64,000 nucleotides of DNA from Betaproteobacteria bacterium (GCA_018971415.1 JAGXAW010000001.1:1-64000), one strand, 5' to 3'. Positions 7,732 to 20,165 are shown, counted from the stretch's first letter. The notes: generated from the sequence alone by a model not told the origin. A program made the numbers and translations.

Positions 7732-8346
7732 TTATCTAAGACCCGCCGCAAAATCTGATAAAGCTTTTATTTCCTCGTTACTCAAGCGTGAGGCAATAGC
7801 CATCATGATTGCTGAATTGTGTCTGGTCCCATTTTTAAAATGTAATAATTGTGTTTCTGTGTATTCTTGATACTGTCCAGCTAACCTTGGATATTGACTA
7901 GGCACTCCAGCGCCAGTTGGGCCGTGACAACTGGCACAGGCAGGGATCCCTCTTACATTATCACCCGCACGCCACAGGTGCTCTCCAACAACCACGTATT
8001 GTTTGTTATGTGCCGAAGCAAGATTAGGTTTTTGAGCTGCGTACCAAGCCGCGACATTCTGTATATCAGCATCGCTCAGCATTGGGACAATCCCTGACAT
8101 CACTAAGTTCTCACGCTCAGGCGGCGCACCGTTGACCGACTTCATGTTTTCAATTTGCTTAACAATGTATTCTTCCACCTGCCCCGCCAGATGAGGCTGA
8201 GTGGGAATAGGACTAACCCCCTCTAAACCGTGACAGGCATAACATACCCCGGAGGCAACCGCTTTTCCTTTAAGAGGATCAGGTTTTTGAGCATAAGAAA
8301 AAGTAGTGAGCACTAACAAACAGATTACGGTAGTTATTTTATACAT
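7732..8346 (-). CDS. Dihaem cytochrome c4-type protein (second copy)
   Basis: A 204-residue secreted protein with signal peptide ending at SYAQ and two haem motifs, CYACHG near the N-terminus and CASCHG in the second domain. Each domain has the class I cytochrome pattern, with methionine-containing segments (IVPMLSDADI and AIMMAIASRLS) that can supply the axial ligands. This is the classic cytochrome c4 size (about 190 mature residues), unlike the longer copy at 3120. A likely ribosome binding site (GGGAGA) precedes the ATG. It starts a three-gene set with two unknown membrane proteins. It may carry electrons to a terminal oxidase elsewhere in the genome. Confidence 0.88.
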   Translation of the reverse strand: MYKITTVICLLVLTTFSYAQKPDPLKGKAVASGVCYACHGLEGVSPIPTQPHLAGQVEEYIVKQIENMKSVNGAPPERENLVMSGIVPMLSDADIQNVAAWYAAQKPNLASAHNKQYVVVGEHLWRAGDNVRGIPACASCHGPTGAGVPSQYPRLAGQYQEYTETQLLHFKNGTRHNSAIMMAIASRLSNEEIKALSDFAAGLR

Positions 8347-8392
8347 GGCACGTCTCCCTCATAGCCAAATACTAACTTTATTTTAACAGAAC

Positions 8393-10546
8393 TCAGCCAA
8401 TGCTTAACTTTGCAAAAGCCAAAGCCAGCCATTTCACACCCACTTCTCTAAAATTAACCTGTACACGCCCTTCATCGCCACTGCCTTCCACAGCCAAAAT
8501 AACACCAGGCCCAAATTTAGTATGACTCACATTTTGGCCAACTCGGTAAGGACTCTTAGATTGAACAGCAAACTCCTCACTTAATGAAAAACCGGAGCTT
8601 TTCCTGGTCGGCTGAGAAAAGTCAAAAAACGGATCCACTTTCTTTTTTGGTGTGAGATATTTGCATAATGTCTCAGGAATCTCATCAATAAACCGTGAGC
8701 GCATGCCGTAGCGTACTTGTCCGTGTAGCATACGACTCTCAGCACGGGTCAAAGTGAGTCTCTGTCGCGCCCTGGTGATTGCCACATACATCAATCGCCT
8801 CTCTTCTTCCGCACCTTGGGCATCATTTAATGCGTTATCATGTGGAAATAAACCCTCCTCCAGACCGCTAACAAAAACAATATCAAACTCCAAGCCTTTC
8901 GCAGCATGAATCGTCATCAGCTGTAATGCATCTGTTCCAACCTGTGCTTCATGATCCCCCGCCTCAAGGCTGGCATGGGATAAAAAGGCTGATAGGTCAT
9001 CTAAATCTGTTTGATGATCAAAACCATTGGCAGCAGCAACCAATTCTTCCAAGTTTTCAACTCGGTCAACTCCGTCCTTCTCCTGTTTAAAGTGACTCGC
9101 TAAACCACTCTCTTCAATAACCATTGAGGTAAGTTCAGATAAGCTGACTTCCTGAGCCATTTCTTTCCACCGCAAAATACGGTTAATAAATTGCATCAGG
9201 CCACTACCTGCTTTACCACTCATTTCTAAGGAGGCAGCGGCTTCAAAAAGACTGGTGGAATTTCCTTGCGCTCGTGACTGAATCATTTCAATTGATTTAG
9301 GGCCAATGCCTCTAGGCGGAAAATTCACCACACGCAAAAAGGACCCATCATCATTTTGATTGGCCACCAATCTTAAGTAGGCTAAGGCATGTTTGACTTC
9401 CATGCGCTCAAAAAAGCGTAAACCTCCATAAACCCGATAACTGACCCCAGCAGCAAATAGCGTCTGCTCAAGGACCCGTGACTGAGCATTCGCCCGATAC
9501 AAGATAGCCATGTCAGATAACGCGGTACCTGTGGCATTTAACTCTTTTACATTCTCAACAATAAAACGCGCTTCCTCTTGGTCCGTTGGCGCTTCATAAA
9601 TTCTAATGGGCTCACCAGCACCCGCCTCGGTCCAGAGATTTTTACCCATACGTCCTTGATTATTTTTAATCAGCGCATTGGCCGCATCAAGAATATTGCC
9701 ATAAGAGCGATAATTCTGTTCTAAACGAATTACATGAGGCTCACCAAAATCCTTCTCAAATTGGCGCATATTGGCTACTTCCGCCCCACGAAATCCATAG
9801 ATAGACTGATCATCATCCCCCACTGCAAACACAGAAGCCTGTGGCCCAGACAAAAGTTTTAGCCACACATATTGCAAGCGATTGGTATCCTGAAACTCAT
9901 CCACCAAAATGTGAGCAAAACGCTGTTGGTAGTGCTCTCTCAATACAGTATTGCGTTTTAACAACTCAACGCTACGGAGCAATAGTTCAGCAAAATCAAC
10001 GACTCCTTCCTGTTGACACTGAATCTCATACTGAGCATAGATATCCCGCATTGCGCGAGTTATAGCGTCATAAACTGAAGCCTCTTGGGCACGCCGACCA
10101 TCTTCTTTGTTGCTATTAATAAATTGCTGAATCTGCTTGGGAGGATACTGCTCTTCATTAACGCCCATAGATCTTAAAAGTCGTTTTATGGCAGAGAGCT
10201 GATCTTGACTATCCAGGATTTGAAATAATGGTGGGAGATTAGCCTCCGCCGCATGGGTACGCAATAATCGATTACATAAACCATGAAATGTCCCCACCCA
10301 CATACCCCGTGTATTAATGGGTAGTAATGCAGAGAGTCGAGTTAACATCTCTTTTGCTGCTTTATTGGTAAAAGTGACTGCTAATATACCTTGAGGAGAG
10401 GCCAGAGAGTTTTGGATTAACCACGCCATTCGAGTTGTCAATACGCGGGTTTTACCGCTTCCTGCTCCAGCCAAAATGAGAGCGGATCCCTGATTAAGGG
10501 TGACCGCCTGAGCCTGCTCTTGATTTAAACCTGACAACAACTCCAT
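8393..10546 (-). CDS. uvrD: DNA helicase II, UvrD/PcrA-type
   Basis: The 717-residue protein is a superfamily 1A 3'-5' DNA helicase. Walker A (AGAGSGKT, about residues 29-36), motif II (LVDEFQDTN), the VGDDDQSIYGFRGA motif, and the late AITRARQRLTL motif are all present in order. The C-terminal segment (SPYRVGQNVSHTKFGPG) is the RNA-polymerase-binding Tudor-like tail of UvrD/PcrA, which favours UvrD over Rep. It unwinds DNA in nucleotide excision repair and mismatch repair. It is divergent from leuS and lies 46 bases upstream of the cytochrome c4 gene, without a clear terminator between. Confidence 0.95.
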   Translation of the reverse strand: MELLSGLNQEQAQAVTLNQGSALILAGAGSGKTRVLTTRMAWLIQNSLASPQGILAVTFTNKAAKEMLTRLSALLPINTRGMWVGTFHGLCNRLLRTHAAEANLPPLFQILDSQDQLSAIKRLLRSMGVNEEQYPPKQIQQFINSNKEDGRRAQEASVYDAITRAMRDIYAQYEIQCQQEGVVDFAELLLRSVELLKRNTVLREHYQQRFAHILVDEFQDTNRLQYVWLKLLSGPQASVFAVGDDDQSIYGFRGAEVANMRQFEKDFGEPHVIRLEQNYRSYGNILDAANALIKNNQGRMGKNLWTEAGAGEPIRIYEAPTDQEEARFIVENVKELNATGTALSDMAILYRANAQSRVLEQTLFAAGVSYRVYGGLRFFERMEVKHALAYLRLVANQNDDGSFLRVVNFPPRGIGPKSIEMIQSRAQGNSTSLFEAAASLEMSGKAGSGLMQFINRILRWKEMAQEVSLSELTSMVIEESGLASHFKQEKDGVDRVENLEELVAAANGFDHQTDLDDLSAFLSHASLEAGDHEAQVGTDALQLMTIHAAKGLEFDIVFVSGLEEGLFPHDNALNDAQGAEEERRLMYVAITRARQRLTLTRAESRMLHGQVRYGMRSRFIDEIPETLCKYLTPKKKVDPFFDFSQPTRKSSGFSLSEEFAVQSKSPYRVGQNVSHTKFGPGVILAVEGSGDEGRVQVNFREVGVKWLALAFAKLSIG

Positions 10547-10748
10547 GACCGACCTTTAATAAATGATGATTCCAATAAAGTATTATACGTTGGCTTGGTC
10601 ATAGCGCTAAGTAGAAAATTCTCTTTCAATCCTCTTTTAATGGCTTATTTGTGGTCTTTATATGCCCACTCTTCATAACCAACCAAATACCATTATTGGG
10701 ATTACTTCTTTGAGCGTTAAAGATGTCCATGAGAGGAGGCGCTTGAAT

Positions 10749-13222
<2,474 letters not shown>

Positions 13223-13225
13223 TGT

Positions 13226-13726
13226 ATGACACTTAAACAGCGCATTATTGGACTATTAACGTTACTGTTACTTGCTTCATGTGGGTTTCAATTACGAGAA
13301 CCACCCAAACTGCATTTCAAGACCATCTTTATTGAAGGCGGACTGGATTCATCTATTAAACGTACCGTTACACAATCTCTCACCGTTGATGAAGGATTAA
13401 CGATTGTGACTAATCCCGCTGAGGCTGAGGTCATTGTTAATATTTCACCTCCCCGAGCAAGCCGACAGATATTAAGTTTAAACGCTCAGGGGCTTGTATC
13501 ACAGTACACGCTGTACATGAAATTGAGTTTTCGTGCCCATGACAACGAAGACAATGAATTACTAGCACCCACAGAATTGGTTGCGAGTCGTATTCTCAAA
13601 TACAGTGATGCACAAATTTATGCGAGCTTACAAGAAGAAAAGAGCTTAAATGATGATATGCGCCAAGACTTGGTTTTACAGATGTTGCGTCGTCTTTCAG
13701 CAATTAATCCTAAATCTGTTCAATAA
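13226..13726 (+). CDS. lptE: LPS-assembly lipoprotein LptE
   Basis: The 166-residue lipoprotein has a signal with lipobox LLLASCGFQLR, the typical CGFxLR start of mature LptE. LptE plugs the LptD barrel and helps place lipopolysaccharide in the outer leaflet, so the cell makes LPS. Later parts carry the expected alternating strands (VIVNISPPRASRQILSLNAQG). Position between leuS and holA is the conserved proteobacterial order and supports the call despite low sequence conservation of the family. Confidence 0.93.
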   Translation: MTLKQRIIGLLTLLLLASCGFQLREPPKLHFKTIFIEGGLDSSIKRTVTQSLTVDEGLTIVTNPAEAEVIVNISPPRASRQILSLNAQGLVSQYTLYMKLSFRAHDNEDNELLAPTELVASRILKYSDAQIYASLQEEKSLNDDMRQDLVLQMLRRLSAINPKSVQ

Positions 13727-13731
13727 AACAC

Positions 13732-14748
13732 ATGCGTATTGATGCAAACGATTTAGCGCAACACGTAAAAAAATCACTCTCATCGATTAATGTTATTCAT
13801 GGTGTTGAACCTCTCTTGGCTTTAGAATCTCTTGATTTGCTGGTACAGTGTGCTAAACAAAAAGGCTATACAAACCGAGAAACCTATGTTGCCGATACGG
13901 GTTTTGACTGGAACGGTTTTTTAGTAAATAGCCAAAGTCGCTCTTTGTTTGCCACACAAAAAATCGTTGATTTACGTATCCCAACAGGTAAACCCGGTAG
14001 CGCTGGAGCTGAAATACTCAGCGCCTTATGCTCCTCCCCTCTAGAGGATACCGTTCTCATTATCAGCCTACCTAAAATTGATTATCGTACTCAGCAAAGC
14101 AAATGGTTTGAGGCATTACAAAAAAATGGGCTTCTCATTCAATGTAACTTGATTGATAGAACCCTTCTCCCACAATGGATTATTCAACGCTTTCGACGGC
14201 AAGAGCAAAATATCAATCAAGAAACTGCTGAATTCATCGCTCATCAAGTTGAAGGAAATCTATTGGCCGCTCATCAAGAAATCCAAAAGTCGAGATTACT
14301 TTTTCCAGCGGGAGATCTGAGTGAAGAACATGTAAAAAGTGCCATTGTTGATGTGTCACGCTTTCAAGTTTTTGATTTAATGCCCGCTCTGTATAAAAGA
14401 GACTTAATTCAGTTTGAACGCATTTTATTTGGTCTAAAAGCAGAAGCTGAAGCGCTTCCCCTATTGGTATGGGCACTTAATGAAGATCTGCACTTGATCC
14501 ATCGAGCACTGGAACTAAAAACACAGGGTCGTCGTTTTAACGATATTGCCCGCGAGCTTTACTTAAAGCCTACTCATAATAAATATTTTCCTGCCTTATT
14601 AGAGTTCTGCAGCTTAGACTTTACCCATTCATTGATTTTAGAATTGCATCAAATCGACAAAATGGTGAAAGGAGTCAAAGGCGGTGATCCCTGGCACGCC
14701 ATCGCCAATTGGGCATTGATGTTTGTTAGAGGCTTCAAAAAAACATAA
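13732..14748 (+). CDS. holA: DNA polymerase III delta subunit
   Basis: This 338-residue protein is the delta subunit of the clamp loader, which opens the beta sliding clamp during replication. It has the family N-terminus (VIHGVEPLLALESLDLL), the RID-like AAA+ fold without a Walker A, and the C-terminal collar domain near AEALPLLVWALNEDLHLIHRAL and GDPWHAIANWALMF. It starts six bases after the lptE stop. Length matches the family. Confidence 0.95.
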   Translation: MRIDANDLAQHVKKSLSSINVIHGVEPLLALESLDLLVQCAKQKGYTNRETYVADTGFDWNGFLVNSQSRSLFATQKIVDLRIPTGKPGSAGAEILSALCSSPLEDTVLIISLPKIDYRTQQSKWFEALQKNGLLIQCNLIDRTLLPQWIIQRFRRQEQNINQETAEFIAHQVEGNLLAAHQEIQKSRLLFPAGDLSEEHVKSAIVDVSRFQVFDLMPALYKRDLIQFERILFGLKAEAEALPLLVWALNEDLHLIHRALELKTQGRRFNDIARELYLKPTHNKYFPALLEFCSLDFTHSLILELHQIDKMVKGVKGGDPWHAIANWALMFVRGFKKT

Positions 14749-14786
14749 TTTAAACCCTATTGCCAGCAATCTGATAACATAATCTT

Positions 14787-16055
14787 ATGAATTTAGATGA
14801 TTTAAGAAACCACATAACCCTTCTTGGGCAACAGTCCAGAGCGGCCTCTCGTCTTGTGGCCAAAGCCTCTACGGCTTCTAAAAATAAAGCTCTTCGCAGT
14901 GCTGCTCAATACATCAGGCAACACAGTGAATTCATACTTGAAGCCAACCATAAGGATCTTTCAAAGGCCAAAGAGCAAGGCTTGGAAGCTTCGTTTATCG
15001 ATCGTTTAACACTAACAGCTAACAGTATTGAAAACATGGCCCAGGGCTTAGAACAAATTGCCTTGCTGCCTGATCCTGTTGGAGAAATTACGGATGTGGC
15101 ACGACGCCCCTCAGGGATTGAAGTGGGCAAAATGCGTGTTCCTCTGGGCGTCATTGCTATTATTTATGAAGCAAGACCTAATGTGACCGCTGACGCTGCA
15201 GGGTTATGCCTTAAATCAGGTAATGCGTGTATTCTTCGCGGAGGATCTGAGGCTTTTCACTCTAACCAAGAGATTGCAAAAGCTCTGCACTTGGGTCTTA
15301 GAGAAGCCGGGCTTCCTGAGTCCGCCATTCAGGTTCTCAGTACCACCGATCGTGCAGCAGTGGGTGAATTAATAACTTTAAATCACTATATCGATGTTAT
15401 TGTCCCAAGAGGTGGCAAAGGGTTGATTGAAAGAATTGCTAAAGAGGCCACCATACCCGTCATTAAACATCTGGACGGAATTTGTCATGTCTTTATTGAC
15501 CGCAGCGCTGATATTAAGATGGCTATTGCTATTGCAGATAACGCCAAAACCCAGCGCTACGGGACTTGCAACACCATGGAAACATTACTTGTTCACCAAG
15601 ATATAGCAGAACAGGTTTTACCCCCGCTGGTAGCTATTTATACCAGTAAAGGGGTGGAATGTCGGGCCGATTCTCTGGCACGTAAAATTGTTCCTCAAAT
15701 GAAAGAAGCCACCGAGGAAGATTGGTTAACTGAATATTTAGCACCTATCTTATCCATTAAACTGGTTGCTAACCTCGACGAAGCCATTGATCATATTTCC
15801 CGCTATGGCTCACAACACACAGATGCCATCATCACCAACGATTGGAACAATGCCAACCGTTTTATTAGAGAAGTGGATTCAAGTTCTGTCATGGTCAATG
15901 CCTCCACCCGCTTTGCTGACGGCTTTGAATACGGTTTGGGAGCTGAAATCGGGATATCTACCGATAAACTCCATGCACGAGGACCGGTAGGACTTGAGGG
16001 CTTAACCAATCAAAAATATGTGGTCTTTGGCCACGGGGAAATTAGAGTAGGTTAA
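14787..16055 (+). CDS. proA: Gamma-glutamyl phosphate reductase
   Basis: The 422-residue enzyme makes glutamate 5-semialdehyde from gamma-glutamyl phosphate with NADPH, the second step of proline synthesis. The catalytic cysteine lies in [19 protein letters not shown], with the family [21 protein letters not shown] segment and the C-terminal [16 protein letters not shown]. The gene sits between holA and nadD, a common betaproteobacterial order. The last proline step (proC) is also in this window on the other strand. Confidence 0.97.
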   Translation: MNLDDLRNHITLLGQQSRAASRLVAKASTASKNKALRSAAQYIRQHSEFILEANHKDLSKAKEQGLEASFIDRLTLTANSIENMAQGLEQIALLPDPVGEITDVARRPSGIEVGKMRVPLGVIAIIYEARPNVTADAAGLCLKSGNACILRGGSEAFHSNQEIAKALHLGLREAGLPESAIQVLSTTDRAAVGELITLNHYIDVIVPRGGKGLIERIAKEATIPVIKHLDGICHVFIDRSADIKMAIAIADNAKTQRYGTCNTMETLLVHQDIAEQVLPPLVAIYTSKGVECRADSLARKIVPQMKEATEEDWLTEYLAPILSIKLVANLDEAIDHISRYGSQHTDAIITNDWNNANRFIREVDSSSVMVNASTRFADGFEYGLGAEIGISTDKLHARGPVGLEGLTNQKYVVFGHGEIRVG

Positions 16056-16058
16056 GAA

Positions 16059-16697
16059 TTGAAAACTCATGGTTATTTTGGAGGTACCTTTGACCCCATT
16101 CATAACGGTCATTTAAGTGTGGCAACTCAGCTGGTTGAGTCTCTTGGTCTTGATACGCTGTGGTTTCTCCCGGCTGGAGACCCGTGGCAACGACAGCCTA
16201 CTGCCAATAAAGAAGACCGCCTTAACATGGTAAAACTGGCCCTTAATACTTATCCTCTTTTAAATGTTGATGAGCGAGAAGTACATCGTCATGGGCCTAC
16301 CTATACCATCGATTCAGTTAAAGAGATACGTCACGAACACGGCTTGGAAGCGCCGTTATGGTTTATTATTGGTGCAGACAGTTTTTTAAATCTCACCACG
16401 TGGCGAGACTGGCAACACTTGTTAGATTATGTGCATATCGCAATTGCCTGCCGCCCTAACTATGACTTAAAAAAAGAACAACTCCCTCCTGCTTTAAGAT
16501 CTATTTTGGATAATAAGTTAGAAGGCGATCCAAAGCTGATTAACACCCCCTCAGGCAAAGTGAGTATTATTCCGATTATTGAAAGCCCCGTTTCTGCAAC
16601 CCAAGTGAGAGAATGTATTCGTCAACATGAGGATATAAGGTCACTGGTACCCCTTAGCGTTAATCACTATATACATCAATATCACCTTTACCAATGA
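16059..16697 (+). CDS. nadD: Nicotinate-mononucleotide adenylyltransferase
   Basis: The 212-residue enzyme adenylates nicotinate mononucleotide in NAD synthesis. The nucleotidyltransferase signature GGTFDPIHNGHL lies near the N-terminus, and SPVSATQVRECI is the ISSTxIR-like motif near the end. The start is a TTG three bases after the proA stop. It keeps the GYFGGTFDP motif at the expected distance and AGG is upstream; no ATG fits. It is in an operon with rsfS and rlmH. Confidence 0.95.
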   Translation: MKTHGYFGGTFDPIHNGHLSVATQLVESLGLDTLWFLPAGDPWQRQPTANKEDRLNMVKLALNTYPLLNVDEREVHRHGPTYTIDSVKEIRHEHGLEAPLWFIIGADSFLNLTTWRDWQHLLDYVHIAIACRPNYDLKKEQLPPALRSILDNKLEGDPKLINTPSGKVSIIPIIESPVSATQVRECIRQHEDIRSLVPLSVNHYIHQYHLYQ

Positions 16698-16703
16698 GTG
16701 ACC

Positions 16704-17069
16704 ATGAATCCAGATCAAATTAGTCAATGTGTCGTAAAAGCCTTAGATGATATTAAAGCGAAAAATATTGAAGTTCTTCATGTATCAGAACTCACTACGT
16801 TGTGTGACATTATGATCATTGCCAGTGCAGACTCCATTCGTCAAACTAAAGCTTTAGCACGAAATGTTGAAAAAGAATGTGCACTACAAGACATTCCTGT
16901 ACTTAGCGTTGAAGGGGAAAGTACCGGTGAATGGATACTTGTGGATTGTGGTAGCGTTATTGTCCACATTATGCAGCCAACCATTCGTGAATACTATAAT
17001 TTATCAGAACTATGGGGCGGAACAGTGCCAACCCCCGCCGCACTGAACCCCAAAAAGAGAAGTACTTGA
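16704..17069 (+). CDS. rsfS: Ribosomal silencing factor RsfS
   Basis: About 121 residues from the ATG at 16704. RsfS binds ribosomal protein uL14 and blocks subunit joining when nutrients are low. The family core is visible: KNIEVLHVSELTTLCDIMIIASADS, VEGESTGEWILVDCGSVIVHIM and EYYNLSELWGG. A GTG two codons earlier is also possible. It lies between nadD and rlmH, its conserved place, and overlaps rlmH by four bases. Confidence 0.95.
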   Translation: MNPDQISQCVVKALDDIKAKNIEVLHVSELTTLCDIMIIASADSIRQTKALARNVEKECALQDIPVLSVEGESTGEWILVDCGSVIVHIMQPTIREYYNLSELWGGTVPTPAALNPKKRST

Positions 17070-17536
17070 AAATCCGCATTCTCACCCTAGGGCATAAAAT
17101 GCCCCATTGGATTCATGACGTACAAGAGGAGTATCTTAATCGTCTACCCAAAGAATTTTCAGTTGAATTAATTGAAATTAAACCTGAAGCCAGAGCTCAA
17201 AATAAAACCACAGAATATATTTTAGAGAGTGAAGCGAAAAAAATTATTTCACTGTTAAAAAAAGACAATCTTACCGTTGTTCTCGATGAGAGAGGTCGAT
17301 CTTTAAACACCCTTCAATTAACGCAATATATCAAAGCAGAGGAAGAACTGGGTAGAAATATAGATTTTATTATTGGCAGTGCTGATGGTCTGCATGATTC
17401 GGTAAAACAATTGGCTCAACTAATGATTAACATCTCCCCCTTCACTTTGCCCCATGGCATGGTTCGGGCCATATTGTGTGAACAACTTTACCGTTGTTAT
17501 ACCATTTTACAGGGACACCCCTATCACAGAGAGTAA
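17066..17536 (+). CDS. rlmH: 23S rRNA pseudouridine-1915 N3-methyltransferase RlmH
   Basis: A 156-residue SPOUT methyltransferase that methylates pseudouridine 1915 in helix 69 of 23S rRNA. The start is the TTG at 17066, giving LKIRILTLGHKMPHWI, which matches the family N-terminus, and TTGA overlaps the rsfS stop. Motifs include FIIGSADGLHDSV for cofactor binding and the C-terminal LPHGMVRAILCEQLYRCY and GHPYHRE. Length matches the usual 155. Confidence 0.96.
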   Translation: MKIRILTLGHKMPHWIHDVQEEYLNRLPKEFSVELIEIKPEARAQNKTTEYILESEAKKIISLLKKDNLTVVLDERGRSLNTLQLTQYIKAEEELGRNIDFIIGSADGLHDSVKQLAQLMINISPFTLPHGMVRAILCEQLYRCYTILQGHPYHRE

Positions 17537-17538
17537 GT

Positions 17539-18120
17539 ATGATTTATCTTGCATCTAACAGCCCAAGAAGACGAGAGTTACTCTCACAAATCGGCATTGA
17601 GTTTGAATTATTTCTGCCAGACAAAATTGATGAAGCGGTGGATGAAACACCGTTAATAGATGAACATCCTGTGGATTATGTGACTCGCGTAGCCCGTGAA
17701 AAAGCCTTCAATGGTTGGCAACGATTACTGAGAACACAAAAAGAGCGATTGCCTGTTCTGGCTGCCGATACCACAGTCACCATTAACAATATCATTTTAG
17801 GGAAACCCCAAGATCAAGATCAAGCAAGACAGTTCTTAACGCTTTTATCAGGGCAACAACATACCGTATTAACAGCAGTGGTATGCTGTTTTGAAGAGAA
17901 AGTAATGGAGCGTCTCAACACCAATATCGTCATATTTAAGTCGCTTACCAAGAGTGATATTGAATGGTATATTGATTCAGGTGAATACAAAGATAAAGCT
18001 GGCGGCTACGCTCTGCAAGGACTTGCTGCCACTTTTGTTAAGCGTATCGAAGGAAGTCCTAGTGGGATCGTCGGTTTACCACTGTATGAAACAGCTGAAC
18101 TGCTTAAACTCATAAAATAA
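17539..18120 (+). CDS. maf: Maf-family nucleoside triphosphate pyrophosphatase (YhdE type)
   Basis: The 193-residue protein hydrolyses non-canonical or pyrimidine nucleoside triphosphates (dTTP/UTP) and limits mutagenic or modified nucleotides. The start ATG at 17539 yields MIYLASNSPRRRELL, the Maf signature. VLAADTTVTINNIILGKP holds the catalytic aspartate, and DKAGGYALQGLAATFV is the other conserved block. The YhdE subfamily is inferred from those blocks. It is two bases after rlmH and six before rng. Confidence 0.93.
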   Translation: MIYLASNSPRRRELLSQIGIEFELFLPDKIDEAVDETPLIDEHPVDYVTRVAREKAFNGWQRLLRTQKERLPVLAADTTVTINNIILGKPQDQDQARQFLTLLSGQQHTVLTAVVCCFEEKVMERLNTNIVIFKSLTKSDIEWYIDSGEYKDKAGGYALQGLAATFVKRIEGSPSGIVGLPLYETAELLKLIK

Positions 18121-18125
18121 TCAAC

Positions 18126-19580
18126 ATGAATAATCAAATACTCGTTAATGTTACACCCCAGGAAACTCGAGTCGCTATTATTGAATTAGGGGTAGCGCAA
18201 GAAATCCATATTGAACGAGCAAGCTCTAGAGGACTGGTTGGCAATATCTACTGGGGGAAAGTATCACGGGTTTTACCAGGCATGCAGTCTGCTTTCATTG
18301 ATTTAGGTTTAGAGAAATCTGCCTTTTTGCATGTGGCTGATATTGCCACCGGTAAAGAGGTCACTCAGTCTCCTCCACCCATAGAAAAGCTTCTCTCTGA
18401 CGGACAATCTATTCTGGTTCAGGTGATTAAAGATCCCATTGGCACAAAAGGGGCTCGCCTATCAACTCAGATTAGTATTGCAGGACGCTATTTAGTCTAC
18501 CTTCCTTTTGACGACCATATAGGCGTATCGCAACGAATTGAAAATGAAGAAGAACGTTTACTCCTCAAGGAGCGGTTAGTCTCAATATTACCTAAGGACT
18601 TCCAGGGTGGGTTTATTATTCGTACTGTTGCAGAAAATACGTCTGATGAAGAACTACTATGTGATTTTGATTATTTGTCTCAACTGTGGAAACATATTCA
18701 AAAAACTCAAACCACTTACTCTGCACCCCACCTCCTCTATCAAGAGTTAAATTTAGCGCAGCGCGTTATCCGCGACTTTGTAATGGACAATACGGATCGA
18801 TTATTAATTGACTCCCGTGAAAACTTTTTAAAACTTAAACAATTTGCTGAAGAATACTGTCCTCAAGCTCTTCCCTCTCTAGAGCATTACATAGGACCAA
18901 GGCCTCTCTTTGATTTATTTGGTGTTGAAGAAGAAATCGAAAAAGCCTTATCCAGAAGAGTTGAACTGGAATCTGGTGGTTACTTGATCATTGATCAGAC
19001 AGAGGCCATGACCACGATAGATGTCAATACCGGTGGTTTTGTTGGTGTTAAAAACTTTGACGATACAATTTTTAGAACCAATATGGAAGCGGCTCAGGCC
19101 ATTGCAAGACAGCTGCGTTTACGTAATTTAGGTGGCATTATCATTGCGGATTTTATTGATATGGAATCCGAAGAGCACCGGCAAGCGGTATTGACCGAGT
19201 TTCATAAGGCGCTCGCCCGTGATAGAACAAAGATTAATGCCAGTGGTTTTAGTAATCTAGGACTGGTAGAAATCACACGAAAACGAACACGTGAAAGCTT
19301 GGCTCACATCTTATGCGAACCCTGCTCTTGTTGTCAGGGTCGTGCACAATTAAAAACACCGCAGACTTTGTGTTATGAAATTCTAAGAGAAGTGGTGAGA
19401 ACCGCCAAACAATTCAACGCTAAAGAATATCGTGTCATTGCCCATCAAAAGGTGATTGATTTGTTTCTTGATGAGGAATCAGCCAATTTGGCGGAAGTGA
19501 GTGACTTTATTGGAAAGCCAATCAGCCTTCAAGCCAGTCAAGGACTTAATCAAGAACACTTTGATGTGATTTTAATGTAA
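18126..19580 (+). CDS. rng: Ribonuclease G
   Basis: The 484-residue endoribonuclease matures the 5' end of 16S rRNA and decays mRNAs. The N-terminal S1 domain has GNIYWGKVSRVLPGMQSAFIDLG. The catalytic region holds TTIDVNTGGF and GGIIIADFID with the metal-binding aspartates, and the zinc-link cysteines are in CEPCSCCQG. RNase E would have a long C-terminal scaffold; this protein ends just after the catalytic core, so RNase G is preferred. It ends the operon that starts with leuS, convergent with yggT. Confidence 0.95.
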   Translation: MNNQILVNVTPQETRVAIIELGVAQEIHIERASSRGLVGNIYWGKVSRVLPGMQSAFIDLGLEKSAFLHVADIATGKEVTQSPPPIEKLLSDGQSILVQVIKDPIGTKGARLSTQISIAGRYLVYLPFDDHIGVSQRIENEEERLLLKERLVSILPKDFQGGFIIRTVAENTSDEELLCDFDYLSQLWKHIQKTQTTYSAPHLLYQELNLAQRVIRDFVMDNTDRLLIDSRENFLKLKQFAEEYCPQALPSLEHYIGPRPLFDLFGVEEEIEKALSRRVELESGGYLIIDQTEAMTTIDVNTGGFVGVKNFDDTIFRTNMEAAQAIARQLRLRNLGGIIIADFIDMESEEHRQAVLTEFHKALARDRTKINASGFSNLGLVEITRKRTRESLAHILCEPCSCCQGRAQLKTPQTLCYEILREVVRTAKQFNAKEYRVIAHQKVIDLFLDEESANLAEVSDFIGKPISLQASQGLNQEHFDVILM

Positions 19581-19584
19581 AGCA

Positions 19585-20154
19585 CTAGAGTAGCTGCTCA
19601 ATTAACATCTCTAATGCGCCAATTAAAATGGTAACCGTTAATTGATAAATGACCATGAGTACAACGGGAGACAAATCCAGTTGCCCCATAGGTGGAAGGA
19701 TTTTTCTGACTGGTCCTAAAAAAGGAGCGGTCAATGAACGGGCCAGTGGCATTAATTCATTACTTGGACTTATCCAACTTAAAGTAGCGTAAACAAACAC
19801 ACTACTCATCAAAATATAAATCGCCTGTTTCACCACAGCAATCATGGCCATCAACAGCACAAAGGGTAGTGCATAAATAAACTGAGTCAAGTGAATTTGA
19901 CTAAAGCCGATCATATTTAATATGACCAAAACAATGTCCAGCAAATAAGCCCACAGTAAGGCCGCATAGTCATAACGTGCGGACTTAGGAAAAATCTTTT
20001 TTAACGGTGTAACGGCGAATTCAGTTAACTTATAACACCATTGGCCAATGGGATGACGCCATGGAGAAGCAAAATAAATCATCAGAAAACGTAATACTGC
20101 TAACACGGTAAGTAAAGTTAGAGCAATCTCAATAATCGATTCAATTGATCGCAT
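19585..20154 (-). CDS. yggT: YggT family membrane protein
   Basis: The 189-residue integral membrane protein contains two YggT repeats, each with paired helices (LLTVLAVLRFLMIYF and VFVYATLSWISPSNELMPLARSL-TAPFLGPVRK). The family is linked to osmotic stress tolerance and possibly cell division or membrane organisation; the exact function is unknown. It lies 12 bases after proC, which is the conserved yggS-proC-yggT order. The gene ends four bases from the rng stop. Confidence 0.9.
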   Translation of the reverse strand: MRSIESIIEIALTLLTVLAVLRFLMIYFASPWRHPIGQWCYKLTEFAVTPLKKIFPKSARYDYAALLWAYLLDIVLVILNMIGFSQIHLTQFIYALPFVLLMAMIAVVKQAIYILMSSVFVYATLSWISPSNELMPLARSLTAPFLGPVRKILPPMGQLDLSPVVLMVIYQLTVTILIGALEMLIEQLL

Positions 20155-20165
20155 AGGTAACCTTT

